Below are positions 8,379-17,155 of a stretch of 55,758 nt of DNA, one piece after another. This DNA comes from Paenibacillus sinopodophylli (lineage in GTDB: Bacteria > Bacillota > Bacilli > Paenibacillales > Paenibacillaceae). The notes below the pieces were generated by a model. It was not told the DNA's origin and ran no database searches. It was given only the letters and a program-made list of their open reading frames with translations. The position numbers and the translations under genes are program-made. The stretch spans positions 1-55,758 of the forward strand of contig NZ_VDBO01000022.1 of the NCBI RefSeq assembly GCF_005930355.1. The letters run 5' to 3'. The stretch's first letter is position 1. Every line of letters begins with the position of its first letter.

Positions 8379-9005
8379 ATGAGCAATGTACTTTTTGTAA
8401 AAGCTAACGACCGTAAAATTGAAAACTCGGTTAGCGTAAAACTATATCATGCATTTTTGGACAGCTACAAGGAAAGTCATCCGGAAGACAACATTATTGA
8501 ACTCGATCTCTACAAAGAAGAACTCCCTTATATGAACGCTGATTTAATTGAAGGAAATTTCAAAGTTTTGCACGGTATAGAAGTCTCACCTAGCGAACAA
8601 GCTATGGTAGATCGGGCTGCAAAATATGCCGACCAATTCGTTTCAGCAGATAAAGTAGTATTTGGGTTTCCATTGTGGAATCAAACCATTCCAGCTGTGT
8701 TACACACCTATATCGACTATATTTATCAGGTAGGCAAAACCTTCAGATATACAAATACGGGGACAATTGGCCTAACACCCGACAAGAAGGTGGCTATCGT
8801 TAATGCACGAGGCGGCGTATATTCCGAAGGACCAAAAGCAGCACATGAGATGTCAGTAAACTTGGTTCGTACTGTTATGGGTATTTTCGGAATAACAAAT
8901 ATCGAGTATGCGATTGTTGATGGTCATCATCAATTGCGAGATCAATCAGAAAAATTAATAATCAATGGTATTGAGCATGCTAAACAAGTAGCTCTAAAAT
9001 TCTAA
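8379..9005 (+). CDS. azoR: FMN-dependent NADH-azoreductase (AzoR-like)
   Basis: This 208-residue cytoplasmic flavodoxin-fold enzyme belongs to the AzoR/acyl carrier protein phosphodiesterase-type family. It reduces azo dyes and quinones with NADH and FMN, and its natural role is protection against electrophilic quinones. Family signs are the N-terminal LFVKAND segment, IIELDLYKEELPYMN, the FMN-binding loop FGFPLWNQTIPAVLHTYIDYI and the KVAIVNARGGVYSEGP motif. Length matches the family (about 205-212). GGAGGAAACAAC precedes the ATG. It is transcribed alone and ends at a strong terminator. Neighbouring NmrA-type proteins, which often act on quinones too, suggest a shared electrophile or redox theme; that link is inference. 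Confidence 0.88.
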   Translation: MSNVLFVKANDRKIENSVSVKLYHAFLDSYKESHPEDNIIELDLYKEELPYMNADLIEGNFKVLHGIEVSPSEQAMVDRAAKYADQFVSADKVVFGFPLWNQTIPAVLHTYIDYIYQVGKTFRYTNTGTIGLTPDKKVAIVNARGGVYSEGPKAAHEMSVNLVRTVMGIFGITNIEYAIVDGHHQLRDQSEKLIINGIEHAKQVALKF

Positions 9006-9030
9006 CTTTATAGCTAAAATTGCAAAGGTC

Positions 9031-9064
9031 AAAATCAGTCGCGAATTCCGCGGCTGATTTTTTT
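9031..9064 (+). terminator. Intrinsic terminator of azoR
   Basis: AAATCAGTCGCG, AATTC, CGCGGCTGATTT form a stem followed by a run of T, 25 nt after the azoR stop. Confidence 0.8.
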
Positions 9065-9829
9065 CATGATTCAATGCAAACCGCTTGTTCATTTAGTCTA
9101 GGTTCTTCGCTTTTTACTGGTTTTACGCCTAAGCAATAACAACTTTCTTAATACCAAGTAATACCGATGCAAGTAAGCCATTATACGATTATTTCAATCT
9201 TCTACGGCTACAGTACAGTGACATGAACGATAGCTCATGAACTCATCTACGCCCGCTCAGCAATGTTTTTCGATTAACCACGGTCGGATTAATCGCCTTG
9301 CTCCAACCAACGGGTAAAACCTAAATGTGCAATGTTAACGTTCGATAAACAATCATACGACTCAGTAAGATTTACTTCTATTCCCTCACACTTCTCTAAA
9401 AAATGACTTATCTAAAAAGCCCCTAACCCTTTATAACAAACACGATAAAATGAACGGTGGTCACGACCATTATGATTAGATTTTCGATGATTAACCAAGT
9501 AAGGAAATAGACATTCTCAAAATCTACTCATCTTATCGAAAAAGACAACTCAAGGATCCTTTCCCTTACTCGTTGCCGGGAATGCATCTAGCATAGCACC
9601 GATCCATTTAATCCTTTTCAGCCCTACTTATGTCACACTCGTTTAAAAAATATAATACAGGTAAACCACAAACGAGATATCAATACCAAGTTAAAATAAA
9701 TTAGATGTTCATTGAAAAAACAAATTTACTGATTCAGCAGTCTAATTCTATTTTTCTTCTTCCTCTTTTTTATGAATGAACTGAAGTTTCCCGGTATTTC
9801 TAAATTTCACGTTTTTCACTAAAGAGTTA
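9065..9829. other. Gene-free stretch
   Basis: No credible coding frame, repeat or RNA found. Short frames only, no ribosome binding sites in register. Confidence 0.35.
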
Positions 9830-9864
9830 CTGACACCATGTTGTCAGCATTGCTGTAGTATAGT
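9830..9864 (+). promoter_or_regulatory. Operator and -10 box ahead of sfsA and the WYL regulator
   Basis: CTGACACCATGTTGTCAG (9830-9847) is a near-perfect palindrome. Its right half is followed after 12 nt by TATAGT (9859-9864). Two other promoters in the region (11781-11815 and 15127-15161) have the same architecture. The operator lies where a -35 box would be and no good -35 is present, which points to activation by a bound regulator. Confidence 0.6.
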
Positions 9865-10003
9865 CAAATGGATAGCACTAACCCATGATACGGTGGGGAT
9901 ACATTGGAAACAATAAATGGACAGTGTGTTCTGTTTCAAACCGATAAAACAGGAAAATCATCTGCCTGTATGTATTGAAAAGCTTAGTGAGGAGCAACTA
10001 GCA

Positions 10004-10786
10004 ATGAAAAATTCAAGCAAAAACTTTATATTTACGACCCCGCTTATCGAGGGAGTCATTCAAAAAAAGAAAAACCGATTTATTATGATTGTCGAAATCG
10101 ACGGGATTTTGCATGATTGCCATTGTCCAACTACAGGTAACATCGGAAATATTGTATTTCGGAATATTCCCTGCTTGGTTTCCACAAGCAATGATCCGAA
10201 ACGAAAAACCAAGTTCACCATTGAAGCAATATCTGTCGATTTGCCACGTGAAACATCTAAAGCATGGATTGGAATCAATCAAAATGCAGCCAACAGGTAT
10301 GTGGAACATTTCTTAACCAATGGACAGCTTCAAAGGATGGTTGGCAATTTCCAATCATTGGTTAGAGAAACCACGATTGGAAATTCAAAGCTGGATTTCC
10401 GTGTCGATAATACCTATATCGAGGTCAAAACTCCCCTCACACAATTACAGGTTGAAATCAAGGATCATATTGAAGTAAAAAAGAACAGTGAATTCAATTC
10501 CTTTGAACGTTTTATCAAACACATTGGAGAACTTGGGAGCAGCTTGTCAGACAATGATCGAGCTATAATGATTGTCTGTCTTATCTATGAAAATCCCGGT
10601 TTCAAGGTCGGTATGGCTAATAAACAAAGCAATCAGATTATGCATCTCATACAGGATTCCATCAAAAACGGATTTGAGATCTGGCAAGTAAACTTTAAGA
10701 TTACGCCTACCGAAGTCAGCTTGTCTGAGTACACTAATATTACCACTCAATTTACAACCGGTGAAATTATTGCAAAATCAACTTGA
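10004..10786 (+). CDS. sfsA: SfsA family DNA/RNA nuclease
   Basis: The SfsA family was named for sugar fermentation stimulation in E. coli and carries an OB-fold plus a PD-(D/E)xK-like nuclease fold. Clear family motifs are PLIEGVIQKKKNRF, HCPTTGNIGNI, NQNAANRYV and KLDFRVDNTYIEVKTPL, the last with the D...ExK catalytic pattern. I prefer ATG 10004 (GAGGAG 9 nt upstream, about 260 residues). An upstream in-frame ATG at 9917 would add 29 residues of no family character, and another short frame with its own site (9904-9978) overlaps that stretch. The WYL regulator follows after 50 nt, likely in one transcript from the 9830-9864 promoter. The cellular role in this organism is not known. Confidence 0.82.
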   Translation: MKNSSKNFIFTTPLIEGVIQKKKNRFIMIVEIDGILHDCHCPTTGNIGNIVFRNIPCLVSTSNDPKRKTKFTIEAISVDLPRETSKAWIGINQNAANRYVEHFLTNGQLQRMVGNFQSLVRETTIGNSKLDFRVDNTYIEVKTPLTQLQVEIKDHIEVKKNSEFNSFERFIKHIGELGSSLSDNDRAIMIVCLIYENPGFKVGMANKQSNQIMHLIQDSIKNGFEIWQVNFKITPTEVSLSEYTNITTQFTTGEIIAKST

Positions 10787-10836
10787 TCGTTTAAATTCAT
10801 GCATATGCCCACAGGCTAAATAGGGAGGTCCTGACA

Positions 10837-11784
10837 TTGAAAAAAAATGGGCGACAACTGGCAATTGTACTGGAACTGCAAAGTAAAAAACAACTTACAG
10901 CCCAAGAACTTAGCGTCCTATTTGAGACTAGTGTAAGGACCATTTACCGGGATATCGATATGCTATGTGAAGCCGGTGTACCTATTGTAGGTTTACCCGG
11001 AACCGGTTATTCGTTGATGGAAGGCTATTTTCTTCCTCCGATAAGTTTCACAACGGAGGAAGCTTTAGCTCTGCTGTTTGGGTCCGAATTTATTGAGCAG
11101 CGATTTGACAATCATTTCAGCCGCGGGGCCCGTTCACTGCGAACCAAAATCGAGGCTGTCTTACCGTTGGCCATCCGAAAGGAAGCTGACAAAACCCGCG
11201 AAAGCATGCATCTCTTACAAAAAAAAACGTCAGAAACCGATACTGTAGAAAAATCAAACCTGGAGCAGCTACGCAGCGCAATTTTAAATAGTAAAAAAAT
11301 CCAATTTAAGCACCATAAACGTTACAAAAATGAATCCGAAACTCGTGAAACGGCTAGAACTGCCGCACCCTTAGGTTTAGTACATGTAGAGGGTGCTTGG
11401 ATTTTAATCGCCCATTGTGACTTGAGAAACAACATTCGTCATTTTAAAATTTCTAGAATGAGTGAGATCACCTTATTGGATAAACAATATGAAGTACCTA
11501 CGGATTTCAATCTTCGTGATTATCAGCCAAAAGATGACCGGCACATCGTCATACAAGCCCGTTTCAACAAAGATGTCATGGTAAAAGTGAAGGAGTCCGA
11601 ATTGTATTATATGGAATCCGCATTTCTACAAGATGAAGGATATTATGTGACATTTCGCGTACATGAAGCTGAAGAATTGCTTCAATGGATCCTCAGCTGG
11701 GGATCTGAAGTTGTTATTATGGAGCCGGGATCATTCAGAGAACGTGTAAAAAAAGAAATTGAAAACATGTTAAAACGATACTGA
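10837..11784 (+). CDS. HTH/WYL-domain transcriptional regulator (YafY type)
   Basis: This 315-residue regulator has a DeoR-like winged HTH at residues 1-60 (LSVLFETSVRTIYRDIDML), a linker with PGTGYSLMEGYFLPPISF, and a C-terminal WYL domain (about residues 140-230) plus a WCX-like extension to the end. WYL domains sense small ligands or nucleic acid. The start is TTG with GGGAGG 8 nt upstream. It follows sfsA and precedes the NmrA-like gene 11910, whose operator at 11781-11798 overlaps the last codons of this gene. I infer it binds CTGACA-N6-TGTCAG at its own promoter, at 11910 and at the amidase. The truncated copy at 7032-7436 is its paralogue. Confidence 0.85.
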   Translation: MKKNGRQLAIVLELQSKKQLTAQELSVLFETSVRTIYRDIDMLCEAGVPIVGLPGTGYSLMEGYFLPPISFTTEEALALLFGSEFIEQRFDNHFSRGARSLRTKIEAVLPLAIRKEADKTRESMHLLQKKTSETDTVEKSNLEQLRSAILNSKKIQFKHHKRYKNESETRETARTAAPLGLVHVEGAWILIAHCDLRNNIRHFKISRMSEITLLDKQYEVPTDFNLRDYQPKDDRHIVIQARFNKDVMVKVKESELYYMESAFLQDEGYYVTFRVHEAEELLQWILSWGSEVVIMEPGSFRERVKKEIENMLKRY

Positions 11785-11815
11785 CACGCTGTTGTCAGTT
11801 AGTCTGGAGTATAGT
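11781..11815 (+). promoter_or_regulatory. Operator and -10 box of the second NmrA-like gene
   Basis: CTGACACGCTGTTGTCAG (11781-11798) overlaps the 3' end of the regulator gene, and TATAGT (11810-11815) follows after exactly 12 nt. Surrounding bases also match the site at 9830 (CTGGAGTATAGTAAAA versus CTGTAGTATAGTCAAA). Confidence 0.65.
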
Positions 11816-11909
11816 AAAACTACTGAAAGAAACATAATAAATTCTGTTTCAGTACTAAGGTGGATCGCAACTGAGATCTAGATATTTCAATTCATAGGAG
11901 GCATACAAA

Positions 11910-12794
11910 ATGAGTACAAAAAAAGAAACATTGTTAGTAACAGGAGCAAGTGGAAATCTAGGGGGCTTAGTTCTAGAGTGGCTGTTGCAAAACTATGAGG
12001 GCAGCGTCATTGCGACTACACGCCATCCAGAGAAGCTGTCTGATTTAGCGGATCGTGGAGTTATTGTTCGTAAAGCCGATTTTAATCAACCGGAGTCCCT
12101 GGAGAAGGCTTTCACGGGAGCTAGTCGCATGCTTCTCATCAGTACAGATACCATTGACGTTCCCGATATCAGACTGGCGCAACAGACCCATGCAGTACAA
12201 GCCGCCGCTAAAGCTGGAGTTAAGCATATTGTCTACACTTCCTTCTTCAATCCAGAACCTGGAACTGCCAACATTACGGCTGCCGATCACCTCGCTACAG
12301 AGCAAGCTATCAAGGATAGCGGACTAACATACACTATCCTTCGCAATAATCTTTATGGCGAAAATCTTGCACAAGCGGTAGTGCCAGCTGCCGAAAGAGG
12401 CCAATATGCGTCCGCTATTGGCGAAGGTAAAATTTCATACGTCACTCGCCAAGATTGCGCCCTAGCCGCAGCCTCCGCTTTGGCTTCATCGAACACTGAA
12501 AATCGACTTTTGAAAATAACTGGTCCAGAGTCCCTTTCTGGACAAGATATAGCTAAATTGTTAAGCGAGGTAGCAGGAAAACCGGTTGTGTACGTTCCCC
12601 TAAACAATGCTCAATTAGTGGGGATGTACGAATCTTTCAACATGCCTAAGCCTATTGCGGAAGCTCTCGCTTCCTTTGATGCAGCATCTGCCAAAGGTGA
12701 GTATGAAGAGATATCCGAAGACTTTCATATGCTTACTGGCAAAGCTCCAACGAGTATGAAACAATTTTTATATTCGTTTATGACTAGCTCGTAA
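11910..12794 (+). CDS. NmrA-like NAD(P)-binding oxidoreductase (paralogue 2)
   Basis: This 294-residue protein is of the same family as the one at 5503-6393. The intact Rossmann motif is VTGASGNLGG, followed by ATTRHPEKL, VRKADFNQPESLEKAF, ILLISTD-like RMLLISTDTID and KHIVYTSFFNP. Members (QOR2, azoreductase-like, NmrA) bind NAD(P)H and reduce quinones or sense redox state. GGAGG lies 8-9 nt before the ATG. It has its own promoter with the shared operator and is followed by a strong terminator, so it is monocistronic or a read-through partner of the WYL gene. The substrate cannot be told from sequence. Confidence 0.83.
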   Translation: MSTKKETLLVTGASGNLGGLVLEWLLQNYEGSVIATTRHPEKLSDLADRGVIVRKADFNQPESLEKAFTGASRMLLISTDTIDVPDIRLAQQTHAVQAAAKAGVKHIVYTSFFNPEPGTANITAADHLATEQAIKDSGLTYTILRNNLYGENLAQAVVPAAERGQYASAIGEGKISYVTRQDCALAAASALASSNTENRLLKITGPESLSGQDIAKLLSEVAGKPVVYVPLNNAQLVGMYESFNMPKPIAEALASFDAASAKGEYEEISEDFHMLTGKAPTSMKQFLYSFMTSS

Positions 12795-12810
12795 GTTGTC
12801 CTATTTGAAA

Positions 12811-12850
12811 AAAAAGGACGAAGGTGTGGAAAAACCACCTTCGTCTTTTT
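12811..12850. terminator. Bidirectional terminator between convergent genes
   Basis: An A-run, GACGAAGGTG, a loop, CCACCTTCGTC and TTTTT make a strong stem usable by both the 11910 gene (plus) and the amidase gene (minus). Confidence 0.85.
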
Positions 12851-12872
12851 AAATTATTTTATGGATTAAGCA

Positions 12873-15005
12873 CTACTTTGTCGTAATAAGCAGTTCACTT
12901 TTAATCTCATTCCCGCTTAGATCAAATTTCAATAAAGGTGCTAGATCCTCCAGCTTAAGATACGTATAATCTCCAATACGATATCCAGTGATCCCCACTC
13001 CTCTCCCTTCTACTTCAAATGTCGTCTGAACCTTCAACGCTTTCTGGAAAAATGATTTTGTATTACTACTTTCATCTTCATAAAGCGGGGTGTAACTAAT
13101 CCCTCTATTCAAGACAATTATCCTTTCTACAGGGTTCCAATTAATTTCAAATTGTTTATCTGTGCCATCTAGTACGGTTGCCAGGTCACGGAGCTTAAAA
13201 ACATGTTGATTATCCATATTATAGCCTTCCAACTCTACTTCTTGACCATCGACCTTTACTCTTAAAGTGGTTTCTTCGAACTCTTTACTTTCTTTTTTCC
13301 CATTATGAAGAACTACTTTTTTCACGGGATAATTTCTGCCTGTTCCCTGAAATGTAATGTTCTCATCTATCGTAATTATCGGATCAGTATCCACTACTAA
13401 TGCGGGTGCTTTTCGATAGTGAGTGGCTTGTTCATAGGCATAGGCGATTTCAATCAATGTTTTTTCGCTCCACGCTTTCCCGAAAAAGGCCAATCCAAAC
13501 GAAGCGCCTTTTTCATAGTAACCTGCTGGTACTGTAATAATCGGTAAACCACTAATATTAATTTCTGGAACTGTCGTAGCTTTTATCTGCTCATTACTAT
13601 TGAGTTTAGGCGTTTCCGTCAGAGCTTGTGGATAGACAAAACCATCCAGCTGATATTTATCCATAACTTGGATAATCAGATCGCGAAATTGATTCCGCTG
13701 GTTATTAAATACAGTTAAGTTCGGCTTAACTCCCGCAGTAGCTAATGCCTGATTTACATCAGGGAAGCTACGTGGAATCCACATGCTAAGTGGTCCACCA
13801 GTTGCCCAGGGAAAAGCTCCTACTTTTTCAAACAATCTTTTGGATGTTAACTCGTTTTCCCCCTCAACATGTAAAGCCTGTACATATTTTTGCTGGTCAT
13901 AGAAAAACGGTTCAATTCCTGAACTTGGTACATTGGCTATCATCTGAGAAAAGCCCGTTCCCTGAAATGGATCTTCTACCACTTCCGCTCCTTCTTTTTT
14001 TAATTCTTCAATAGCGCGGTTGTAGAGCGATTGAGTTTCCTCACTCATAGAAAGATTAGTTCGCCAGCTAGGCCCTAAAAGACCAAAACGCTTTCCTATT
14101 AGTGTCGATTGATTAAGATTGCTCGCATAGCTTGTAGTAACTTTCACCTGGTCCAGCTTAGTTGTAGGATCATCTTTCGAATATCCTGCAATGACATCCA
14201 GAAGGAGAGCTACATCTTTTACGGTCCTCGCATGCGGTCCAGCTGTATCCAACGTACTGCTTGCAACTGGTTCAATACCTTTAGACGGAATCAGTCCATA
14301 GGTTGGCTTGATACCCACAATGTTTTGCGCAGCTGAAGGATTTTGAAGTGATCCTGACGTTTCTTCAGCGATGCCAAGAACCGCGAAATTCGCTGAAACA
14401 GCTGTAGCAGTGCCACTGCTACTCCCACCCGGGGCTATGCTTCGATCTATCGCATTATAGGTAGGTCCTGCCCAACTTGTATTGGCATTCGTTCCTGAGC
14501 CACTGAAGGCGGGAATGTTTGTCTTACCTATAATTATAGCACCTGATTCTTTAAGCCTTTTGACTAAGAGAGCATCTTCTCTTGGCATGAGTTCAAGTCC
14601 GCCAACTTCCTTGCTAAACTTAGCCCATCCAAACGTGGAAGGATAGCCCGCGACATCCACACTCTCTTTGATAACAACCGGAATACCTGCGAGAGGTCCC
14701 AATTTTACACCTGATTTGCGAAGACGATCGACTTCCTTGGCTTCTTTCAACGCATCACTATTAATAAAAGTAAAAGCATTATATGATGCCTCGTAGGTGT
14801 TAATGCGATCCAGATAAGCTTGTACGACTTCCTCAGTTGTAAAGCTTCCTTGGACGTATCCTTCTAGTAATTGATCTGTCGTAACTTCTTCAAAACGAAA
14901 TTTTTCTTGTGCAACTACTGGATGGGATGAAACAGAAACTGTACTTACAGTAACAGCAACCAGTGCTGTCAGGATTGACCTTCTGAAATAGGATTTTATC
15001 ATCAT
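12873..15005 (-). CDS. Secreted amidase with copper-amine-oxidase-like stalk
   Basis: This 710-residue exported amidase-signature enzyme hydrolyses carboxylic amides with a Ser-cisSer-Lys triad. It starts with a signal peptide (RRSILTALVAVTVSTVSVSS, with cleavage probably near VVAQ). The amidase domain spans about residues 35-530, with the Lys in IPVVIKESVD, the Gly/Ser loop APGGSSSGTATAV and the nucleophile region ETSGSLQNPSAA. The last ~160 residues match the copper amine oxidase N-terminal-like (stalk) domain often found as a wall-associated module in Paenibacillus (KLRDLATVLDGTDKQF, TYLKLEDLAPLLKF). The nucleophile loop has S-G-S in place of the usual G-G-S. Its promoter carries the regional operator (15127-15161). 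The substrate is unknown. Confidence 0.88.
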   Translation of the reverse strand: MMIKSYFRRSILTALVAVTVSTVSVSSHPVVAQEKFRFEEVTTDQLLEGYVQGSFTTEEVVQAYLDRINTYEASYNAFTFINSDALKEAKEVDRLRKSGVKLGPLAGIPVVIKESVDVAGYPSTFGWAKFSKEVGGLELMPREDALLVKRLKESGAIIIGKTNIPAFSGSGTNANTSWAGPTYNAIDRSIAPGGSSSGTATAVSANFAVLGIAEETSGSLQNPSAAQNIVGIKPTYGLIPSKGIEPVASSTLDTAGPHARTVKDVALLLDVIAGYSKDDPTTKLDQVKVTTSYASNLNQSTLIGKRFGLLGPSWRTNLSMSEETQSLYNRAIEELKKEGAEVVEDPFQGTGFSQMIANVPSSGIEPFFYDQQKYVQALHVEGENELTSKRLFEKVGAFPWATGGPLSMWIPRSFPDVNQALATAGVKPNLTVFNNQRNQFRDLIIQVMDKYQLDGFVYPQALTETPKLNSNEQIKATTVPEINISGLPIITVPAGYYEKGASFGLAFFGKAWSEKTLIEIAYAYEQATHYRKAPALVVDTDPIITIDENITFQGTGRNYPVKKVVLHNGKKESKEFEETTLRVKVDGQEVELEGYNMDNQHVFKLRDLATVLDGTDKQFEINWNPVERIIVLNRGISYTPLYEDESSNTKSFFQKALKVQTTFEVEGRGVGITGYRIGDYTYLKLEDLAPLLKFDLSGNEIKSELLITTK

Positions 15006-15126
15006 ACTGTTATAATTCCCCCTTATTATGTTTCAATATAGACTAAAAAACCAAACTTATGACATGTATTATCACATTAAATTCACCTCTTTTAATGATT
15101 CTAGTTTTTTAACATGTCTCGACATG

Positions 15127-15161
15127 ATTATACTAAAGAGATACTGACAACTGTGTGGCAG
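15127..15161 (-). promoter_or_regulatory. Operator and -10 box of the amidase gene
   Basis: On the minus strand CTGCCACACAGTTGTCAG (15161-15144) is followed after 12 nt by TATAAT (15132-15127). Operator and spacing match those at 9830 and 11781, with one mismatch in the left half. Confidence 0.6.
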
Positions 15162-15277
15162 TTTTACATTGTTCCGTGAATTTAATGTTATATAAAATGA
15201 CATGTTGTTGAGTCGATAGAATCGTGGTAACTTGCCAGTACTAACGAGGTTTTTTTATGTTATATCTTCGATTATTT

Positions 15278-15321
15278 GAAGAATGCCTTGCTTATTTATG
15301 TTCATAAGCAAGGCATTCTTC
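15278..15321. terminator. Perfect 18-bp-arm hairpin after the minus-strand operon
   Basis: GAAGAATGCCTTGCTTAT (15278-15295) and its exact complement (15304-15321) flank an 8-nt loop, 50 nt past the last stop of the operon at 15374. There is no long U-run on either side, so it may stabilise the 3' end rather than terminate alone. Confidence 0.55.
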
Positions 15322-15373
15322 GTCATTTATTCATCAACAGTACAGTATCATTTTAGGATTACTTGTTAATTCA

Positions 15374-16546
15374 CTATGATATTCCCCATTCTTCTGGAAT
15401 TTGCGAGGAATGCTCCCCTTTAAGCGGAGGCCTTAGATAAATCTCGAATTCATAATTTGATAGCTTAACGGGATAACCGACTGCTGTTGTTTCAGCACCA
15501 TTTGGCAGCTCAAGCTGATGGAGCAGACCTAATTGCCCTACGATATCATCCTTTAAAATATCTGCATAATCATTAATTGGGGCACATGGGACACCTCTTC
15601 GGTCAAATTCAGCAATCCATTCCGCCAAGGTCTGACGGCTGAACCTCTCCTGCAGCAAAGCTGCAAGTTCCTTCTGATGTCTCGCTCGAGCGGTTTGGGT
15701 TACGAAGCGTTCATCGCTGGCCAGCTCTGTGAGCGATGTTGCTTCACATACCTCACGCCACAGCTTGTCATTGCCTGCTGCAATAACGAAGGGCTTGTCG
15801 CTTCCGTGAAAGCTTTGGTAAGGAGCATTGCGTGGATGAGCGCTGCCTAGGCGTTTCGGAGCAACGTTATTCCCAAAATATTCACTCGTTTGCAGAGCTG
15901 ATATGCCGAGCACTCCCCCCAGCATTGAGCAATCCAAATAGCTCCCCTGGCCAGTTGCTGCTGCTTGGAGCAAAGCTGCTGACACTGTGAAAGCCCCGTA
16001 AAGTCCCGCAGTAAAATCTGCAACAGGTACGCCGCATTTGACCGGATCGCCATCCTCCTCTCCCGTTACACTCATCATGCCGCTAATCGCCTGCACGGTG
16101 ACATCGAAGGCTCCCTTTTGCGAATATGGGCCTGTCTGCCCATATCCCGAAATAGAGCAATATACCAACCTTGGGTTTAGTGCCGATAATGAGCCGTAAT
16201 CTAGTCCGAATTTACCAAGCACACCAGGACGGAAATTTTCAAGAATCACATCCGCTTTGGCACATAAGCGCTTCAAACTCTCCAACTGATCAGGTGTTTT
16301 GAAGTCGATAACTATGCTTCGTTTGTTGCGATTGAGTGAACTAAAGTTTGAGCTAAATGGCTCTTCCCCCTCATGATCGAGGAAAGGCGGCCAATTCCTC
16401 ATCCCATCACCGACATCAGGCCGTTCAACCTTCACCACATCAGCACCTAGATCAGCAAACAACATGCCCGCAAACGGTCCTGCTGCCATCTGTCCGAACT
16501 CCAGTACCTTGATGCCCGCCAGCGGGCCTTTTCCCTTTTGTTCCAT
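15374..16546 (-). CDS. Family III CoA-transferase (CaiB/BaiF type)
   Basis: This 390-residue cytoplasmic enzyme transfers CoA between carboxylic acids through an aspartyl-CoA intermediate. The N-terminus GPLAGIKVLEFGQMAAGPFAG and ADLGADVVKVERP are diagnostic. The catalytic Asp is D148 in KGAFDVTVQAISG; other family blocks are NRNKRSIVIDFK and ENFRPGVLGKFGLDY. Length is typical. It is the last gene of the operon, 17 nt after the thiol dioxygenase gene. In known 3-mercaptopropionate catabolism a CoA-transferase of this family activates 3-sulfinopropionate made by a thiol dioxygenase, so that substrate is a reasonable guess here, not shown. No desulfinase of the acyl-CoA dehydrogenase family is in the window. 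Confidence 0.9.
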   Translation of the reverse strand: MEQKGKGPLAGIKVLEFGQMAAGPFAGMLFADLGADVVKVERPDVGDGMRNWPPFLDHEGEEPFSSNFSSLNRNKRSIVIDFKTPDQLESLKRLCAKADVILENFRPGVLGKFGLDYGSLSALNPRLVYCSISGYGQTGPYSQKGAFDVTVQAISGMMSVTGEEDGDPVKCGVPVADFTAGLYGAFTVSAALLQAAATGQGSYLDCSMLGGVLGISALQTSEYFGNNVAPKRLGSAHPRNAPYQSFHGSDKPFVIAAGNDKLWREVCEATSLTELASDERFVTQTARARHQKELAALLQERFSRQTLAEWIAEFDRRGVPCAPINDYADILKDDIVGQLGLLHQLELPNGAETTAVGYPVKLSNYEFEIYLRPPLKGEHSSQIPEEWGIS

Positions 16547-16563
16547 CCTAGTTATAACCCCTC

Positions 16564-17151
16564 TCAGCTGTATAACGGAATATCATTGTCATGCCTCGTT
16601 ATAACGTCTCTCATTTGTCCCGTCTCTGGATCATGAATATTTCTTACCTGCTTGCCGATATCCGTTCCGTAAATATGTACAGTAATCGCAACCTCATCAA
16701 AAGGATTGGATACACCGTGAATATCGTAGTCAGGCGGATATACAAAAGAGATATCTCCCTTACGCGCTGTTACCTCCGACAACTCTCGAACCTCAAACCG
16801 AGGCTCCGCGCCTTTTCCATGATCGATCCGACGGTATCTCTTCTCTTGAACCGCTCCTTCATATAGCCCTACTAAGCCCCATACTAAATGATCATGAACT
16901 GGAGCGGTTTGCTTTGGACCCCATATAAAGGCGATAACAGAGAATGCTTCATTATCCGGCTTGTATAAGAGATACTGCGCATATTTATGTGGATGTGGCT
17001 TCCTGTACGCCTCAGGTATTAAGTCAGGCTGCTTCAGCAATTTCTCAAGTAGCGGCCTAGCTGCATCAATAATAGTCCGATGGTCGCTGGATACTGCCAA
17101 AATATCATCAATCTCACTATTCAATTGTCTTAACGTATATCCGTCACTCAT
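16564..17151 (-). CDS. Gln-type thiol dioxygenase (3-mercaptopropionate dioxygenase-like)
   Basis: This 195-residue cupin is a mononuclear Fe(II) enzyme of the cysteine dioxygenase family, adding O2 to a thiol to form a sulfinate. Iron ligands are H86 and H88 (VHDH) and H145 (DIHGVSNP). A second-shell Thr157-His159-Tyr161 trio stands for Ser-His-Tyr. Aligned to mammalian enzyme, the substrate-carboxylate Arg60 position is Gln59 (YAQYLL), and the Cys of the Cys-Tyr cofactor is Gly92. These are the marks of the Gln-type bacterial enzymes known to prefer 3-mercaptopropionate. I use the ATG at 17151 (GGAGG 9 nt upstream, 4 nt after the preceding stop) instead of the ATG nine codons upstream. Confidence 0.85.
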   Translation of the reverse strand: MSDGYTLRQLNSEIDDILAVSSDHRTIIDAARPLLEKLLKQPDLIPEAYRKPHPHKYAQYLLYKPDNEAFSVIAFIWGPKQTAPVHDHLVWGLVGLYEGAVQEKRYRRIDHGKGAEPRFEVRELSEVTARKGDISFVYPPDYDIHGVSNPFDEVAITVHIYGTDIGKQVRNIHDPETGQMRDVITRHDNDIPLYS

Positions 17152-17155
17152 TCCC

